This document shows positions 1-8,394 of a stretch of 35,953 nt of DNA, one piece after another. Positions within the stretch are counted from its first letter, which is position 1, and every line of letters begins with the position of its first letter. This DNA comes from Massilia atriviolacea (GTDB taxonomy: Bacteria > Pseudomonadota > Gammaproteobacteria > Burkholderiales > Burkholderiaceae_D), in assembly GCF_003953935.1 (NCBI RefSeq), contig NZ_RXLQ01000031.1, forward strand, positions 1 to 35,953, written 5' to 3'. Under the pieces are notes generated by a model. The model ran no database searches, was not told the origin of the DNA, and was given only the letters and a program-made list of their open reading frames with translations. The position numbers and the translations under genes are program-made.

Positions 1-32
1 ATCCTCTGCTCTACCGACTGAGCTACCAGGCC
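1..32 (-). tRNA. tRNA, 5' part only, probably tRNA-Phe
   Basis: On the minus strand the first 32 tRNA nucleotides are visible: a 7-nt acceptor strand (GGCCTGG), TA at positions 8-9, a D-stem GCTC/GAGC around an AGTCGGTA loop, and the 5' anticodon stem GAGGA. The window ends just before the anticodon. The Phe identity is inferred from resemblance of the D-arm and anticodon stem to proteobacterial tRNA-Phe genes, so another isoacceptor is possible. It is divergent from the hydroxylase gene that follows. Confidence 0.65.
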
Positions 33-138
33 AAGAGGCATGATTATAGACGCCCGATCCCCACTTTGCAAGGCCGGCCGGAAATCTTTTTCGATAAAGG
101 TGCCGAGTGCCGCAAAAAACTGTCTGCTTCCCAGCCGC

Positions 139-144
139 TATAAT
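139..144 (+). promoter_or_regulatory. perfect -10 box (TATAAT) for the UbiH-like gene
   Basis: A consensus TATAAT ends 8 nt before the ATG at 152, so a start site at the usual distance would fall at about 151 and give a nearly leaderless mRNA. I see no good -35 element about 17 bp upstream, so the assignment rests on the -10 box alone. Confidence 0.4.
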
Positions 145-151
145 GCTCTGT

Positions 152-1372
152 ATGACTAGTCCAAATTCCTCTTCCGCGCGTCATCAGAGCGCGGTGTGCA
201 TCGTTGGCAACGGCGCCATCGCCAAGACCGCCGCCCTCGGGTTCGCCCAGGCCGGTCACAGCGTCACCGTGCTGGTCCCGCCATCGGCCCCGTCCATTCC
301 CGCAGCCGGCGCCGGCGAGCAGCCGTGGGACGTGCGCGTCTACGCGCTCAACCACACGGCGCACGGATTGCTGTCCCGGCTCAAGGTATGGGGCGCGCTC
401 GACATGGACCGCGTCGCCGCGGTCGACGCCATGGCGGTCAATGGCGACGGCGCCAGGGCGGGCGACCTCGCCTTCGACGCCTTCGGCGCCCACGTCGGCG
501 CGCTGGCCTGGATCGTCGAAGACCGCAACCTGAACCAGGCGCTCGACGCCGCGCTGCGCTTCGCGGCCAACGTCACCATCGTCCAGGGCCGCGCACTCAG
601 GCTGGCGAGCGACGCCGAGGGGGCCAGCGTGCACCTGGCCGACGGCAGCGCCATCGCCAGCGCGCTGGTGGTCGGCGCCGACGGCGGCCAGTCGTGGGTG
701 CGCGGCCAGTGCGACATCGGGGTCGACTACCGCGCCTATCACCAGCGCGCGGTGGTGGCCAATTTCGCCTGCGAAAAACCGCACCACGGCGTGGCGCATC
801 AGTGGTTCACCGGCGAAGAAGGCATCGTGGCGCTGCTGCCGCTGCCGGGCAAACGGGTGTCGCTGGTGTGGTCCGCGCCCGACGCGCTGGCCGACACCAT
901 CATGAACGAAAGCCTGGGCGAACTGGCCGTGCGCCTGGCCGTGCTGGCCGGCGACAAGCTGGGCGAACTCAAGCCGCTGCAGCCGGAGGCGGTCAAGGAC
1001 CTGCCGCTGGCGCTGATCCGCCCGCACGCCATCGTGGCGCCGCGCGTGGCCCTGGTGGGCGACGCCGCCCACGTGGTCCACCCGCTGGCCGGCCACGGCA
1101 TGAACCTCGGCTTTGCCGATGTGGCGGAGCTGCTCAAGACCATCGCCGCGCGCGAGCCGCAGCGCGCCATCGGCGATGAACGCGTGCTGGCGCGCTATGC
1201 CCGCGCGCGCAAGGAAGACATCCTGCTGATGCAAGTCGCCACGGACGGCCTGGCGCGCCTGTTCGGTACCAATCTGGAACCGGTGCGCATTGCGCGCAAC
1301 CTGGGATTAAATTTGCTGGACAAGATGCCGTTGCTGAAGCGTCGACTGATGTCGCACGCCATGGGCAAGTAG
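152..1372 (+). CDS. UbiH/UbiF/COQ6-family FAD-dependent hydroxylase
   Basis: This is an FAD-dependent aromatic hydroxylase of the ubiquinone-biosynthesis type, about 406 aa. An N-terminal Rossmann dinucleotide-binding strand carries VGNGAIAKT, so the third glycine of GxGxxG is replaced by alanine. A central DG motif (VVGADGGQSWVRG) follows. The C-terminal FAD ribityl motif GDAAHVVHPLAGHGMNLG is typical of UbiH/UbiF/VisC proteins. The family oxygenates the polyprenyl-phenol ring at the inner membrane; which ring position this member modifies cannot be told from sequence. I chose ATG 152 because the sequence before it is not family-like; an in-frame ATG at 143 lies inside the -10 box. The next gene (DsbC) starts 23 nt downstream, so the two are probably cotranscribed. 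Confidence 0.85.
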   Translation: MTSPNSSSARHQSAVCIVGNGAIAKTAALGFAQAGHSVTVLVPPSAPSIPAAGAGEQPWDVRVYALNHTAHGLLSRLKVWGALDMDRVAAVDAMAVNGDGARAGDLAFDAFGAHVGALAWIVEDRNLNQALDAALRFAANVTIVQGRALRLASDAEGASVHLADGSAIASALVVGADGGQSWVRGQCDIGVDYRAYHQRAVVANFACEKPHHGVAHQWFTGEEGIVALLPLPGKRVSLVWSAPDALADTIMNESLGELAVRLAVLAGDKLGELKPLQPEAVKDLPLALIRPHAIVAPRVALVGDAAHVVHPLAGHGMNLGFADVAELLKTIAAREPQRAIGDERVLARYARARKEDILLMQVATDGLARLFGTNLEPVRIARNLGLNLLDKMPLLKRRLMSHAMGK

Positions 1373-1395
1373 GCCGTTAACGAATTGGAGAAGCC

Positions 1396-2187
1396 ATGTT
1401 AAACAAAAAAATCGCCCTGGTCGTGTTGACCGGACTGTTCGCCGGTGCCGCCAGCGCCGCCCCTGCCAAACCGAGCTTGGAAGAGACGATCAAAAAGCGC
1501 ATCGAGCCGCGCCTGGGCAAGGGCGTCAAGATCGAATCGATCAAAAAGACGCAGTACAGCGGCTTGTACGAAGTGCGCGCCAACGGCGACGTCATCTACA
1601 CCGACGAAGCCGGCGAGTACCTGTTTTTAGGCCACGTGATCGACGTCAAATCGCAGCGCAACCTGACCAAGGAGCGCGTCGACGAGATCAACATGATCAA
1701 TTTTGCCGACCTGCCGTTCCAGCATGCCCTCAAGCTGGTCAAGGGCGACGGCAAGCGCACCATCGCCATCTTCGAAGACCCGAACTGCGGCTACTGCAAG
1801 CGCTTCCGCCAGACCACGCTCAAGGAAATCGACAACGTGACGGTGTACACCTTCATGTACAACATCCTGTCCGAGGATTCCTCGGCCAAGTCCAAGAACA
1901 TCTGGTGCGCGCCGGACCGCAACAAGGCCTGGGACGACTGGATGATCGACAACAAGGCCGCGCCGGCTGCCGCCGCCAACTGCGCCAACCCGAACGAGAA
2001 GGTATTCGAACTCGGTCGCAAGCTGCGCATCGAGGGCACGCCGGCGATCTTTTTCACCGACGGCAGCCGCATTCCCGGCGCGATCGACACCAAGGGCCTG
2101 GAAGCCAAGTTCGCCAGCCTGAACAAGGCAGTCAAGCCGGCCGCCGCCGCACCTGCCGGCGCTGGCCAGGCAAAAAGCAAACCATAA
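1396..2187 (+). CDS. dsbC: DsbC-family periplasmic thiol:disulfide isomerase
   Basis: A 263-aa precursor with a classical signal peptide (positive MLNKKI start, hydrophobic core, cleavage near AAS-AAP at about residues 19-22). An N-terminal dimerisation-type region is followed by a thioredoxin fold with the active site CGYC at residues 131-134 and a cis-proline loop (EGTPAIFF). Two further cysteines in the helical insert (WCAPD and ANCANP) match the structural disulfide of DsbC. DsbC isomerises wrong disulfides in the periplasm and is kept reduced by DsbD. The C-terminal tail is Ala/Pro/Lys-rich and extends beyond the usual fold, making the protein longer than E. coli DsbC. A GGAG ribosome-binding site precedes the ATG. 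Confidence 0.9.
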   Translation: MLNKKIALVVLTGLFAGAASAAPAKPSLEETIKKRIEPRLGKGVKIESIKKTQYSGLYEVRANGDVIYTDEAGEYLFLGHVIDVKSQRNLTKERVDEINMINFADLPFQHALKLVKGDGKRTIAIFEDPNCGYCKRFRQTTLKEIDNVTVYTFMYNILSEDSSAKSKNIWCAPDRNKAWDDWMIDNKAAPAAAANCANPNEKVFELGRKLRIEGTPAIFFTDGSRIPGAIDTKGLEAKFASLNKAVKPAAAAPAGAGQAKSKP

Positions 2188-2230
2188 AAACAGCAGTCCG
2201 AAGCGCAGTACCAAAACCAAGGGAGAAGTA

Positions 2231-2689
2231 ATGGTCACTCTGAACATCAACGGCCGCGACATGCAGGTCGACGCCGATCCTGCCACGCCCATTTTGTGGG
2301 CCTTGCGCGACAACCTGAACATGACGGGCACCAAATTCGGCTGCGGCGCAGCCCTGTGCGGCGCCTGTACCGTGCACCTGAACGGCGACGCGATCCGCTC
2401 GTGCGTCACGCCGATTTCGGCCGCCGCCGGCCAGAAGATCACCACCATCGAAGCGATGGAAGGCGATGCGGTCGGCAAGGCCGTGCAGGACGCGTGGGTA
2501 CGCCACGACGTGCCGCAATGCGGTTACTGTCAGAGCGGCCAGGTGATGAGCGCCACCGCCCTGCTGCGCACCAACAAGAAGCCGACCGACGCCGACATCG
2601 ACGGCGCCATGAGCGGCAATATCTGCCGCTGCGGTACCTATCAACGAATCCGCGCGGCCATCAAGGACGCGGCGACCACCTTAGCCTGA
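2231..2689 (+). CDS. (2Fe-2S) small subunit of a molybdenum hydroxylase (isoquinoline 1-oxidoreductase alpha type)
   Basis: A 152-aa xanthine-oxidase-family iron-sulfur subunit. The N-terminal plant-ferredoxin domain binds one 2Fe-2S cluster through C38, C43, C46 and C58 ([10 protein letters not shown]...SC). The C-terminal four-helix domain binds the second through C97, C100, C132 and C134 (CGYCQSG and CRCG). It passes electrons from the molybdopterin centre of the large subunit. It has no signal peptide of its own, so it is presumably carried across the membrane with the Tat-exported partner encoded 10 nt downstream. GGGAGAAG precedes the ATG. The substrate is not predictable; IorA-like proteins serve aldehyde- or N-heterocycle-oxidising enzymes. 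Confidence 0.88.
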   Translation: MVTLNINGRDMQVDADPATPILWALRDNLNMTGTKFGCGAALCGACTVHLNGDAIRSCVTPISAAAGQKITTIEAMEGDAVGKAVQDAWVRHDVPQCGYCQSGQVMSATALLRTNKKPTDADIDGAMSGNICRCGTYQRIRAAIKDAATTLA

Positions 2690-2699
2690 GGAGAGCCGC

Positions 2700-4919
2700 A
2701 TGCGTACCGAATGGATCAACCAGGCGGCCTTGGCACGCCCGCCTGAAGGCGGCATGTCGCGCCGCAGTTTCATGAAAGCCGGCGCCGTCGCCACCAGTGG
2801 GCTGGTGCTGGGCTTCTTCATGCCCGGTGCGAACAAGTTCGCGCGCGCGGCCGATGCCGCCGCCAAGCCGGTCTACGCGCCCAACGCCTTCCTGCGCATC
2901 GCGCCGGACAACAGCGTGACGGTGATGGTCAACCGGCTCGAATTCGGCCAGGGCGTGCACACCGCGCTGCCGATGCTGATCGCCGAAGAACTCGACGCCG
3001 ACTGGTCGCAGATGCGCGGCGAACTGGCGCCCGCCGGCGACGCCTACAAGGACCCCGCGTTCGGGATGCAGATCACGGGCGGCTCGGGCACCATCGCGCA
3101 CTCGTTCACGCAGTACCGCGAAATCGGCGCCAAGGCGCGCGCCATGCTGATCGCGGCGGCGGCCGAGCAGTGGAAGGCAAGTCCTGCGCAGCTGAGCACC
3201 GCCAGCGGGTTCGTGCTGCACCCGGACGGGCGCAAAGCGAGCTACGGTTCGCTCGCCGACGCTGCCATGAAGCAGCCGATGCCGGCCACCGTGGCGCTCA
3301 AGGACGCCAAGGATTTCCGCTTTATCGGCAAACCGGTCAAGCGCATCGACGCGCTGGCCAAGTCGAGCGGCAAGCAGCAGTTCGGCATCGATTTCACCCT
3401 GCCGGACGCCAAGGTGGCCGTGGTGGCGCATCCGCCGGTGTTCGGCGCCAGAGTCGCCAAGCTCGACGCGTCAAAGGCGCGCGCGATCAAGGGCGTGATC
3501 GCGGTGCTGGAGATCGCGACGGACCGTGGCGGGCGTGGCGTGGCGGTGATCGCCGACGGCTACTGGCCGGCCAGGCAGGGCCGCGAGGCGCTGGCGATCG
3601 AGTGGGATACCAGCGCGGTCGAGAAGGTCACGACCAGCAAGCAGATGGCGCAGTTCAAGGCCCTGTCCAAAAAGCCCGGCACCGTCGCCCGGCAGGCCGA
3701 TGTGAGCAAGCTGGCTGGCGCGCCGAAGAAAATCTCGGCCGTCTACGAATTTCCGTACCTGGCGCACGCGCCGATGGAGCCGCTCAACTGCGTGGTCGAC
3801 CTCAAGGCCGACAGCTGCACCGTGTGGGCCGGCACCCAGATGCAAACGGTCGACCATGCGGCGATCGCCGCCACGGCGGGCCTCAAGGGCGAGCAGGTCA
3901 CGCTCAACACCATGATGGCGGGCGGCGGCTTCGGCCGGCGCGCGGTGCCGTCGTCGGACTACCTGGTCGAAGCGGTCAACGTCGCCAAGGCGTACAGGGC
4001 GGCCGGCAAAAGCGGTCCGGTCAAGGTGATCTGGAGCCGCGAAGACGACATCAAGGGCGGCTACTACCGTCCGTCGCACGTGCACCGCGCCGATATCGGC
4101 CTGGACGCCAAGGGCAATATCCTGGCCTGGGATCACGCCATCGTCGGCCAGTCGATCATCAGCGGCACGCCGTTCGAGCCGTTCATGGTCAAGGATGGCG
4201 TCGACCACACCATGGTCGAAGGCATGGGCGCGCCGTACGAGGTGCCGCTGAAGCTCTCCGTGCACAATGCCAAGGCCAACGTGCCCGTGCTGTGGTGGCG
4301 TTCGGTGGGCTCGACCCACACCGCCTTTGTGATGGAAACCCTGGTCGACGAAGCCGCGCACGTGGCCAAAATGGACCCGGTGGCCTACCGCAAGAAGCTG
4401 ATGGGCGAAAAGCATGTGCGCCACCTGGCCGCGCTCGACCTGGCGGTGGAAAAATCCGGCTACGGCAAGCGCAAGCTGGCCAAGGGCCGTGCCTGGGGCG
4501 TGGCGCTGCACGAGTCGTTCGGCTCGGTGGTCGCGTATGTGGTCGAAGCGTCGGTTGCCAAGGGCGTACCCAAGCTGCATAAGGTCACCGCCGGCGTGCA
4601 CTGCAACCAGGTCGTCAATCCATTGACGATCGAAGCGCAGGTGCAGGGCGCGGTGCTGATGGCGCTCGGTACCACCTTGCCCGGTGCGGCGATCACGCTC
4701 AAGGATGGCGTGGTCGAACAGCAGAACTTCGGCGACTACACCGTGGCGCGCATGCCCGACATGCCGCAGGTGGATGTCTACACCGTGGCGTCAAGCGATG
4801 CGCCGACCGGCATGGGCGAACCTGGCCTGCCGCCGCTGGCGCCGGCCTTTGCCAACGCGCTGTTCACGCTGACGGGCAAGCGGCTGCGCAAGCTGCCGTT
4901 CGACCTGACGACGGCCTGA
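2700..4919 (+). CDS. molybdopterin-binding large subunit, xanthine dehydrogenase family (IorB-like)
   Basis: A 739-aa catalytic subunit of a periplasmic molybdenum hydroxylase. A twin-arginine signal (SRRSFMKAG, about residues 19-27, followed by a hydrophobic stretch) indicates Tat export of the folded complex. Molybdopterin-family motifs include the glycine-rich MMAGGGFGRR and a C-terminal GMGEPGLPPLAPAFANA, whose glutamate matches the catalytic base region. It lacks an FAD domain, so electrons probably leave through the Fe-S subunit to a cytochrome c, as in isoquinoline-oxidoreductase-type enzymes; this is inference from the family. The gene sits between the Fe-S subunit and a MobA-like gene, 10 and 8 nt away, forming one operon. 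A GAGGAG site precedes the start. Confidence 0.88.
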   Translation: MRTEWINQAALARPPEGGMSRRSFMKAGAVATSGLVLGFFMPGANKFARAADAAAKPVYAPNAFLRIAPDNSVTVMVNRLEFGQGVHTALPMLIAEELDADWSQMRGELAPAGDAYKDPAFGMQITGGSGTIAHSFTQYREIGAKARAMLIAAAAEQWKASPAQLSTASGFVLHPDGRKASYGSLADAAMKQPMPATVALKDAKDFRFIGKPVKRIDALAKSSGKQQFGIDFTLPDAKVAVVAHPPVFGARVAKLDASKARAIKGVIAVLEIATDRGGRGVAVIADGYWPARQGREALAIEWDTSAVEKVTTSKQMAQFKALSKKPGTVARQADVSKLAGAPKKISAVYEFPYLAHAPMEPLNCVVDLKADSCTVWAGTQMQTVDHAAIAATAGLKGEQVTLNTMMAGGGFGRRAVPSSDYLVEAVNVAKAYRAAGKSGPVKVIWSREDDIKGGYYRPSHVHRADIGLDAKGNILAWDHAIVGQSIISGTPFEPFMVKDGVDHTMVEGMGAPYEVPLKLSVHNAKANVPVLWWRSVGSTHTAFVMETLVDEAAHVAKMDPVAYRKKLMGEKHVRHLAALDLAVEKSGYGKRKLAKGRAWGVALHESFGSVVAYVVEASVAKGVPKLHKVTAGVHCNQVVNPLTIEAQVQGAVLMALGTTLPGAAITLKDGVVEQQNFGDYTVARMPDMPQVDVYTVASSDAPTGMGEPGLPPLAPAFANALFTLTGKRLRKLPFDLTTA

Positions 4920-4927
4920 TTGCGCGC

Positions 4928-5521
4928 ATGGCAGTGACCCCTGTCGGCATCTTGCTGGCCGCCGGCAGGGGGCGCCGTTTCGATCCGACTGGCGCGGCGA
5001 GCAAGCTGCTCCAGCCTTTGCCTGGCGGCGAACTGCTTGTCGCCGCCAGCGCCCGCGCTTTACTCTCCTCTGTCGATAAAGTGATCGCCGTCGTGCGGCT
5101 TGACGATGGCGGCGTGGGCGACTGCCTGCGCGCGCTCGGCTGCGTCGTCACCGTGTGTCCCGACGCCGACAGCGGCATGGCGGCCTCGCTGGTGCATGCC
5201 CTGCGCCAGGCGCCGGACGCGCCATCGTGGCTGATCGCCCTGGGCGACATGCCGTATGTACGCGCCAGCACCATGCTGGCGCTACGCGCCGCGCTGGAGC
5301 GCGGTGCGCCGATCGTGGTGCCGGTGCATGCCGGCCAGCGCGGCAACCCGGTCGGTTTCGGCAGCGTCCATCGCGAAGCGCTGCTGGCGCTGACGGGCGA
5401 CCAGGGCGCGCGCGCCATCCTCAAGGCGCATGCGCCGACTGTTGTTTCGGTCGACGATCCGGGCGTTGTTTCGGACATCGATACCGTCGCGGACCTGTTA
5501 AAAACCAGTACACTCGCGTAA
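4928..5521 (+). CDS. MobA-like nucleotidyltransferase (MocA-type molybdenum cofactor cytidylyltransferase)
   Basis: A 197-aa protein with the N-terminal nucleotide-binding signature GILLAAGRGRRFDP and a lysine a few residues on (SKLLQPL), as in MobA/MocA/GlmU-type NTP transferases. ALGDMPYV is the metal-binding aspartate region. Next to a xanthine-oxidase-family enzyme the likely role is CTP transfer onto molybdopterin to make the MCD cofactor for the two-gene enzyme upstream. The dedicated chaperone XdhC, often present in such clusters, is not seen here. The gene starts 8 nt after the large subunit stop. Confidence 0.82.
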   Translation: MAVTPVGILLAAGRGRRFDPTGAASKLLQPLPGGELLVAASARALLSSVDKVIAVVRLDDGGVGDCLRALGCVVTVCPDADSGMAASLVHALRQAPDAPSWLIALGDMPYVRASTMLALRAALERGAPIVVPVHAGQRGNPVGFGSVHREALLALTGDQGARAILKAHAPTVVSVDDPGVVSDIDTVADLLKTSTLA

Positions 5522-5567
5522 GGTGGACAGCTTGCGCTGGTCCATCTCCACGAACTACCCATTGAAC

Positions 5568-7388
5568 ATGAAAAAACCGACACCCAAGAAGCCGGCGTCT
5601 ATCCAGTACGCCATCGTTCCGAAAGACCTGGGCGGGCACCTGTTCGACGTTAGCGTCACCGTGGCCGCACCGTCGCCCGAGGGCCAGGTGTTTGCACTGC
5701 CCGCGTGGATCCCGGGCAGCTACATGATCCGCGAATTTTCGCGCAATATCGTCCAGATCCGCGCCGAGTCGAACGGCAAGCCGGTCGCGCTGACAAAACT
5801 CGACAAGCATTCCTGGCAGGCCGCCCCGGTGGCCGGGCCCTTGAGCGTGCAGTACGAAGTCTACGCCTGGGACCTGTCGGTGCGCGCCGCGCACCTGGAC
5901 CAGACCCACGGCTTCTTCAACGGCACCAGCGTCTTCCTGCGCGTGCTGGGGCAGGAACACTCGCCGCACGAAGTCGACATCGTCCGTCCGCCCGACGCCG
6001 CCGCCAAGAGCTGGCGCGTGGCCACCTCGCTGCCGGAACTGGGCGCCAAGCGCTACGGCTTCGGCACCTACGTCGCGGGCGACTACGATGAACTGATCGA
6101 CCACCCGGTCGAGATGGGCGACTTTGCGCTGGCTTCCTTCAAGGCGCACGGCATCGCGCACGACATCGTGGTGTCGGGCCGCGTGCCCAACCTGGACATG
6201 GCGCGCCTGCAGGCCGACCTGAAAGCCATTTGCGAAACCCAGATCGCGTTTTTCGAACCGCGCACCCGGCGCGCGCCGATGGAGCGCTATGTCTTCCTCA
6301 CGCTGGCCGTGGGCGACGGCTACGGCGGCCTGGAACACCGCGCCTCGACCGCGCTCATTTGCGCGCGCGCCGACCTGCCCAGCACCGCCGGGCCGAAGAC
6401 GGCCGACATCGGCGAGGGTTACCTCAAGTTCCTCGGCCTGTGCAGCCACGAGTACTTCCATACCTGGAACGTCAAGCGCATCAAGCCGGCCGCGTTTGCG
6501 CCTTACGACCTGCAGAACGAAACCTACACGCCGCTGCTCTGGCTGTTCGAAGGCTTCACCAGCTACTACGACGACCTGATGCTGGTGCGCAGCGGCATCA
6601 TCGGCGAAGCGGCTTACCTCAAGCTGCTCGGCAAAGCCGTCAGCGGCGTCCTGCGCGGCAGCGGACGCACCAAGCAAAGCGTGGCCGATTCCAGCTTCGA
6701 CGCCTGGGGCAAATACTACCGCCAGGACGAGAATGCGCCGAACGCCATCGTCAGCTACTACGGCAAGGGGTCGCTGATCGCGCTCGCTTTCGACCTGACC
6801 ATCCGCGCCAAGACCGAAGGCAAGAAGTCGCTCGACGACGTGATGCTGGCGCTGTGGCAGCGCTACGGCCGCGACTTTTACCCGGGCGCGGGGCGCGGCG
6901 TGACCGAGGCCGAGGTCGAAGCGCTGTTCGATGAAATCAGCGGCCTGAAACTCAAGCCGCTGTTCGACAAATACGTGAGGGGCACGGCCGACCTGCCGCT
7001 GGCCAGGCTGTATGCGCCGTTCGGCGTCAAGTTCGAGGACGTGCGCAAGAACGCCAAGCCGGCCTTCGACGTCGGCATCGGGCGCGATGGCGGCGACTGC
7101 AAACTGACCCAGGTGCACGAAGGCGGCGCCGCCCATCGGGCCGGCCTGTCGGCGGGCGATATCCTGGTGGCGGTGGAAGGCTTGCGGGTGGCCGGCAATC
7201 CGTCCAACCTGGACGCGCTGCTGTCGCGCTACAAGGTCGGCGACACGGTCGCCGTGCATGCCTTCCGGCGCGACGAGCTGATGACGTTTTCCGTGCAGCT
7301 GCAGGGCGACCGCGTGCCGGACGTGAAACTGACCTTGATCGACGAACGCAAGAAAGTCGCGGGACCGGCGCGCCCCAGCGCGCGCTGA
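5568..7388 (+). CDS. M61-family metallopeptidase with C-terminal PDZ domain
   Basis: About 606 aa. The zinc-binding HEYFHTWNVKR contains HExxH, and a downstream glutamate lies in LLWLFEGFTSYYDD; both are diagnostic of M61 (glycyl aminopeptidase-like) enzymes. An N-terminal beta-rich region (YAIVPKDLGGHLFDV) precedes the catalytic domain. The C-terminus has a PDZ fold (CKLTQVHEGGAAHRAGLSAG). No signal peptide is apparent with this start. I prefer ATG 5568 because family similarity begins right after it; a GTG at 5523 would abut the previous stop codon. It is probably cotranscribed with the upstream genes but functionally unrelated to them. Confidence 0.88.
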   Translation: MKKPTPKKPASIQYAIVPKDLGGHLFDVSVTVAAPSPEGQVFALPAWIPGSYMIREFSRNIVQIRAESNGKPVALTKLDKHSWQAAPVAGPLSVQYEVYAWDLSVRAAHLDQTHGFFNGTSVFLRVLGQEHSPHEVDIVRPPDAAAKSWRVATSLPELGAKRYGFGTYVAGDYDELIDHPVEMGDFALASFKAHGIAHDIVVSGRVPNLDMARLQADLKAICETQIAFFEPRTRRAPMERYVFLTLAVGDGYGGLEHRASTALICARADLPSTAGPKTADIGEGYLKFLGLCSHEYFHTWNVKRIKPAAFAPYDLQNETYTPLLWLFEGFTSYYDDLMLVRSGIIGEAAYLKLLGKAVSGVLRGSGRTKQSVADSSFDAWGKYYRQDENAPNAIVSYYGKGSLIALAFDLTIRAKTEGKKSLDDVMLALWQRYGRDFYPGAGRGVTEAEVEALFDEISGLKLKPLFDKYVRGTADLPLARLYAPFGVKFEDVRKNAKPAFDVGIGRDGGDCKLTQVHEGGAAHRAGLSAGDILVAVEGLRVAGNPSNLDALLSRYKVGDTVAVHAFRRDELMTFSVQLQGDRVPDVKLTLIDERKKVAGPARPSAR

Positions 7389-7438
7389 CCTTGGTGAACA
7401 GGCGGGCCCGAAAGTCGTAATCTGTTTTGAAAAGCATG

Positions 7439-7451
7439 TACAATCGATAAT
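7439..7451 (+). promoter_or_regulatory. candidate promoter region before vgrG
   Basis: An AT-rich patch in otherwise GC-rich DNA contains two overlapping-phase -10-like boxes, TACAAT (7439-7444) and GATAAT (7446-7451). Neither has a convincing -35 element at the right distance. The position, 110-120 bp before the vgrG ATG, suits a promoter for the effector locus. Confidence 0.3.
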
Positions 7452-7489
7452 CCGGGATGGGCTTTAAGCAACATTTAATGCCCTCCCGT

Positions 7490-7519
7490 GGCGCCCGGCC
7501 TGGTCTTGCGGCCGGCGCC
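7490..7519 (+). other. strong hairpin in the vgrG leader
   Basis: Arms GGCGCCCGGCC (7490-7500) and GGCCGGCGCC (7510-7519) pair with a single bulge around a 9-nt loop. No T-tract follows, so it is not an intrinsic terminator. It lies in the 5' leader of the effector locus and could be an mRNA structure or a terminator remnant for the gene upstream. Confidence 0.4.
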
Positions 7520-7560
7520 CCAGCGCTACCCCGGCGTTTATCGGATAACAGGACATTGCT

Positions 7561-8394
7561 ATGAGCGAAGCGTCTTCCGGATTACAGGCTTTGATCGACG
7601 GCCGCCAGAACAAGCGCCTGTTGCGGCTATCGTTTCCCGATAACGACGGGCCGGCCGCCGAATTGCTGGTCAACCGGCTCGACGCGGTCGAGAGCCTGTC
7701 GCGCCCCTTCGAGTTTACCGTGGAACTGCTGTCGAACGACCCGCATGTGCCGCTCAAGGACTTGCAGGGCAAGATGATGTGCGTGCAGCTGGTGCGCGGC
7801 AATGGCAGCATGCGCTATTTCACCGGGCGCGTGTTCAGCTTCCGCCTCAAGACGGTCGACGGTGGGGTATCGTATTACGAGGCCAGGCTCGGACCGTGGT
7901 ACCAGTATCTGAGCTTGCGCAAAGATAACTACCTGTTCCACTACACCACGATGTACGACCAGACCGCCAGTATCTTCGGCGACTACGGCAGCCTGGCCGA
8001 CTGGGACTGGCGCGTGCAGGGCGCCACCGACACCTTTACCGACACGTGCCAGTTCGACGAAACCGACCGCAACTTCCTCGAGCGGCGCTGGGTCGCGGCA
8101 GGCATCGTCTACTGGTTCGAGCACAGCGAGCGCGGCCACAAGCTGATCCTGTCGGACGACACCACCGCCGCCGAGCCGATCGACGGTACGACGAGCGCAA
8201 GGACATCATCGCCGTCACCGGGCCGGACGGGGTGCGGGTCGACACCAGCAACGACGCCAACGGCAATCCGCGCATCCGGCGCGACGCGCTGGGGCGCGCC
8301 ACCCAGTTCCGCTTCGACGAACGCGGCAACATGGCCGAGATGGTTGACGCCGCCGGTGCGCGCACCGTCGTCGCCTACAACGCGCTGGACCTGA
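7561..8394 (+). pseudogene. truncated vgrG (type VI secretion spike protein), N-terminal part only
   Basis: The first ~208 codons (7561 to about 8186) match the N-terminal gp27-like part of Rhs-associated VgrG proteins: LLVNRLDAVESLSRPFEFTV, a YLSLRKDNYLF segment, FDETDRNFLERRW, and LSDDTTAAEPIDG. After PIDG the reading frame runs into rhs DNA in the wrong frame and stops at 8394. The remainder of gp27, the OB-fold, the beta-helix spike and any C-terminal extension are absent. A normal VgrG is several hundred residues longer. It cannot form a spike trimer as encoded. This looks like one end of a deletion whose other end lies inside an rhs gene. Confidence 0.8.
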
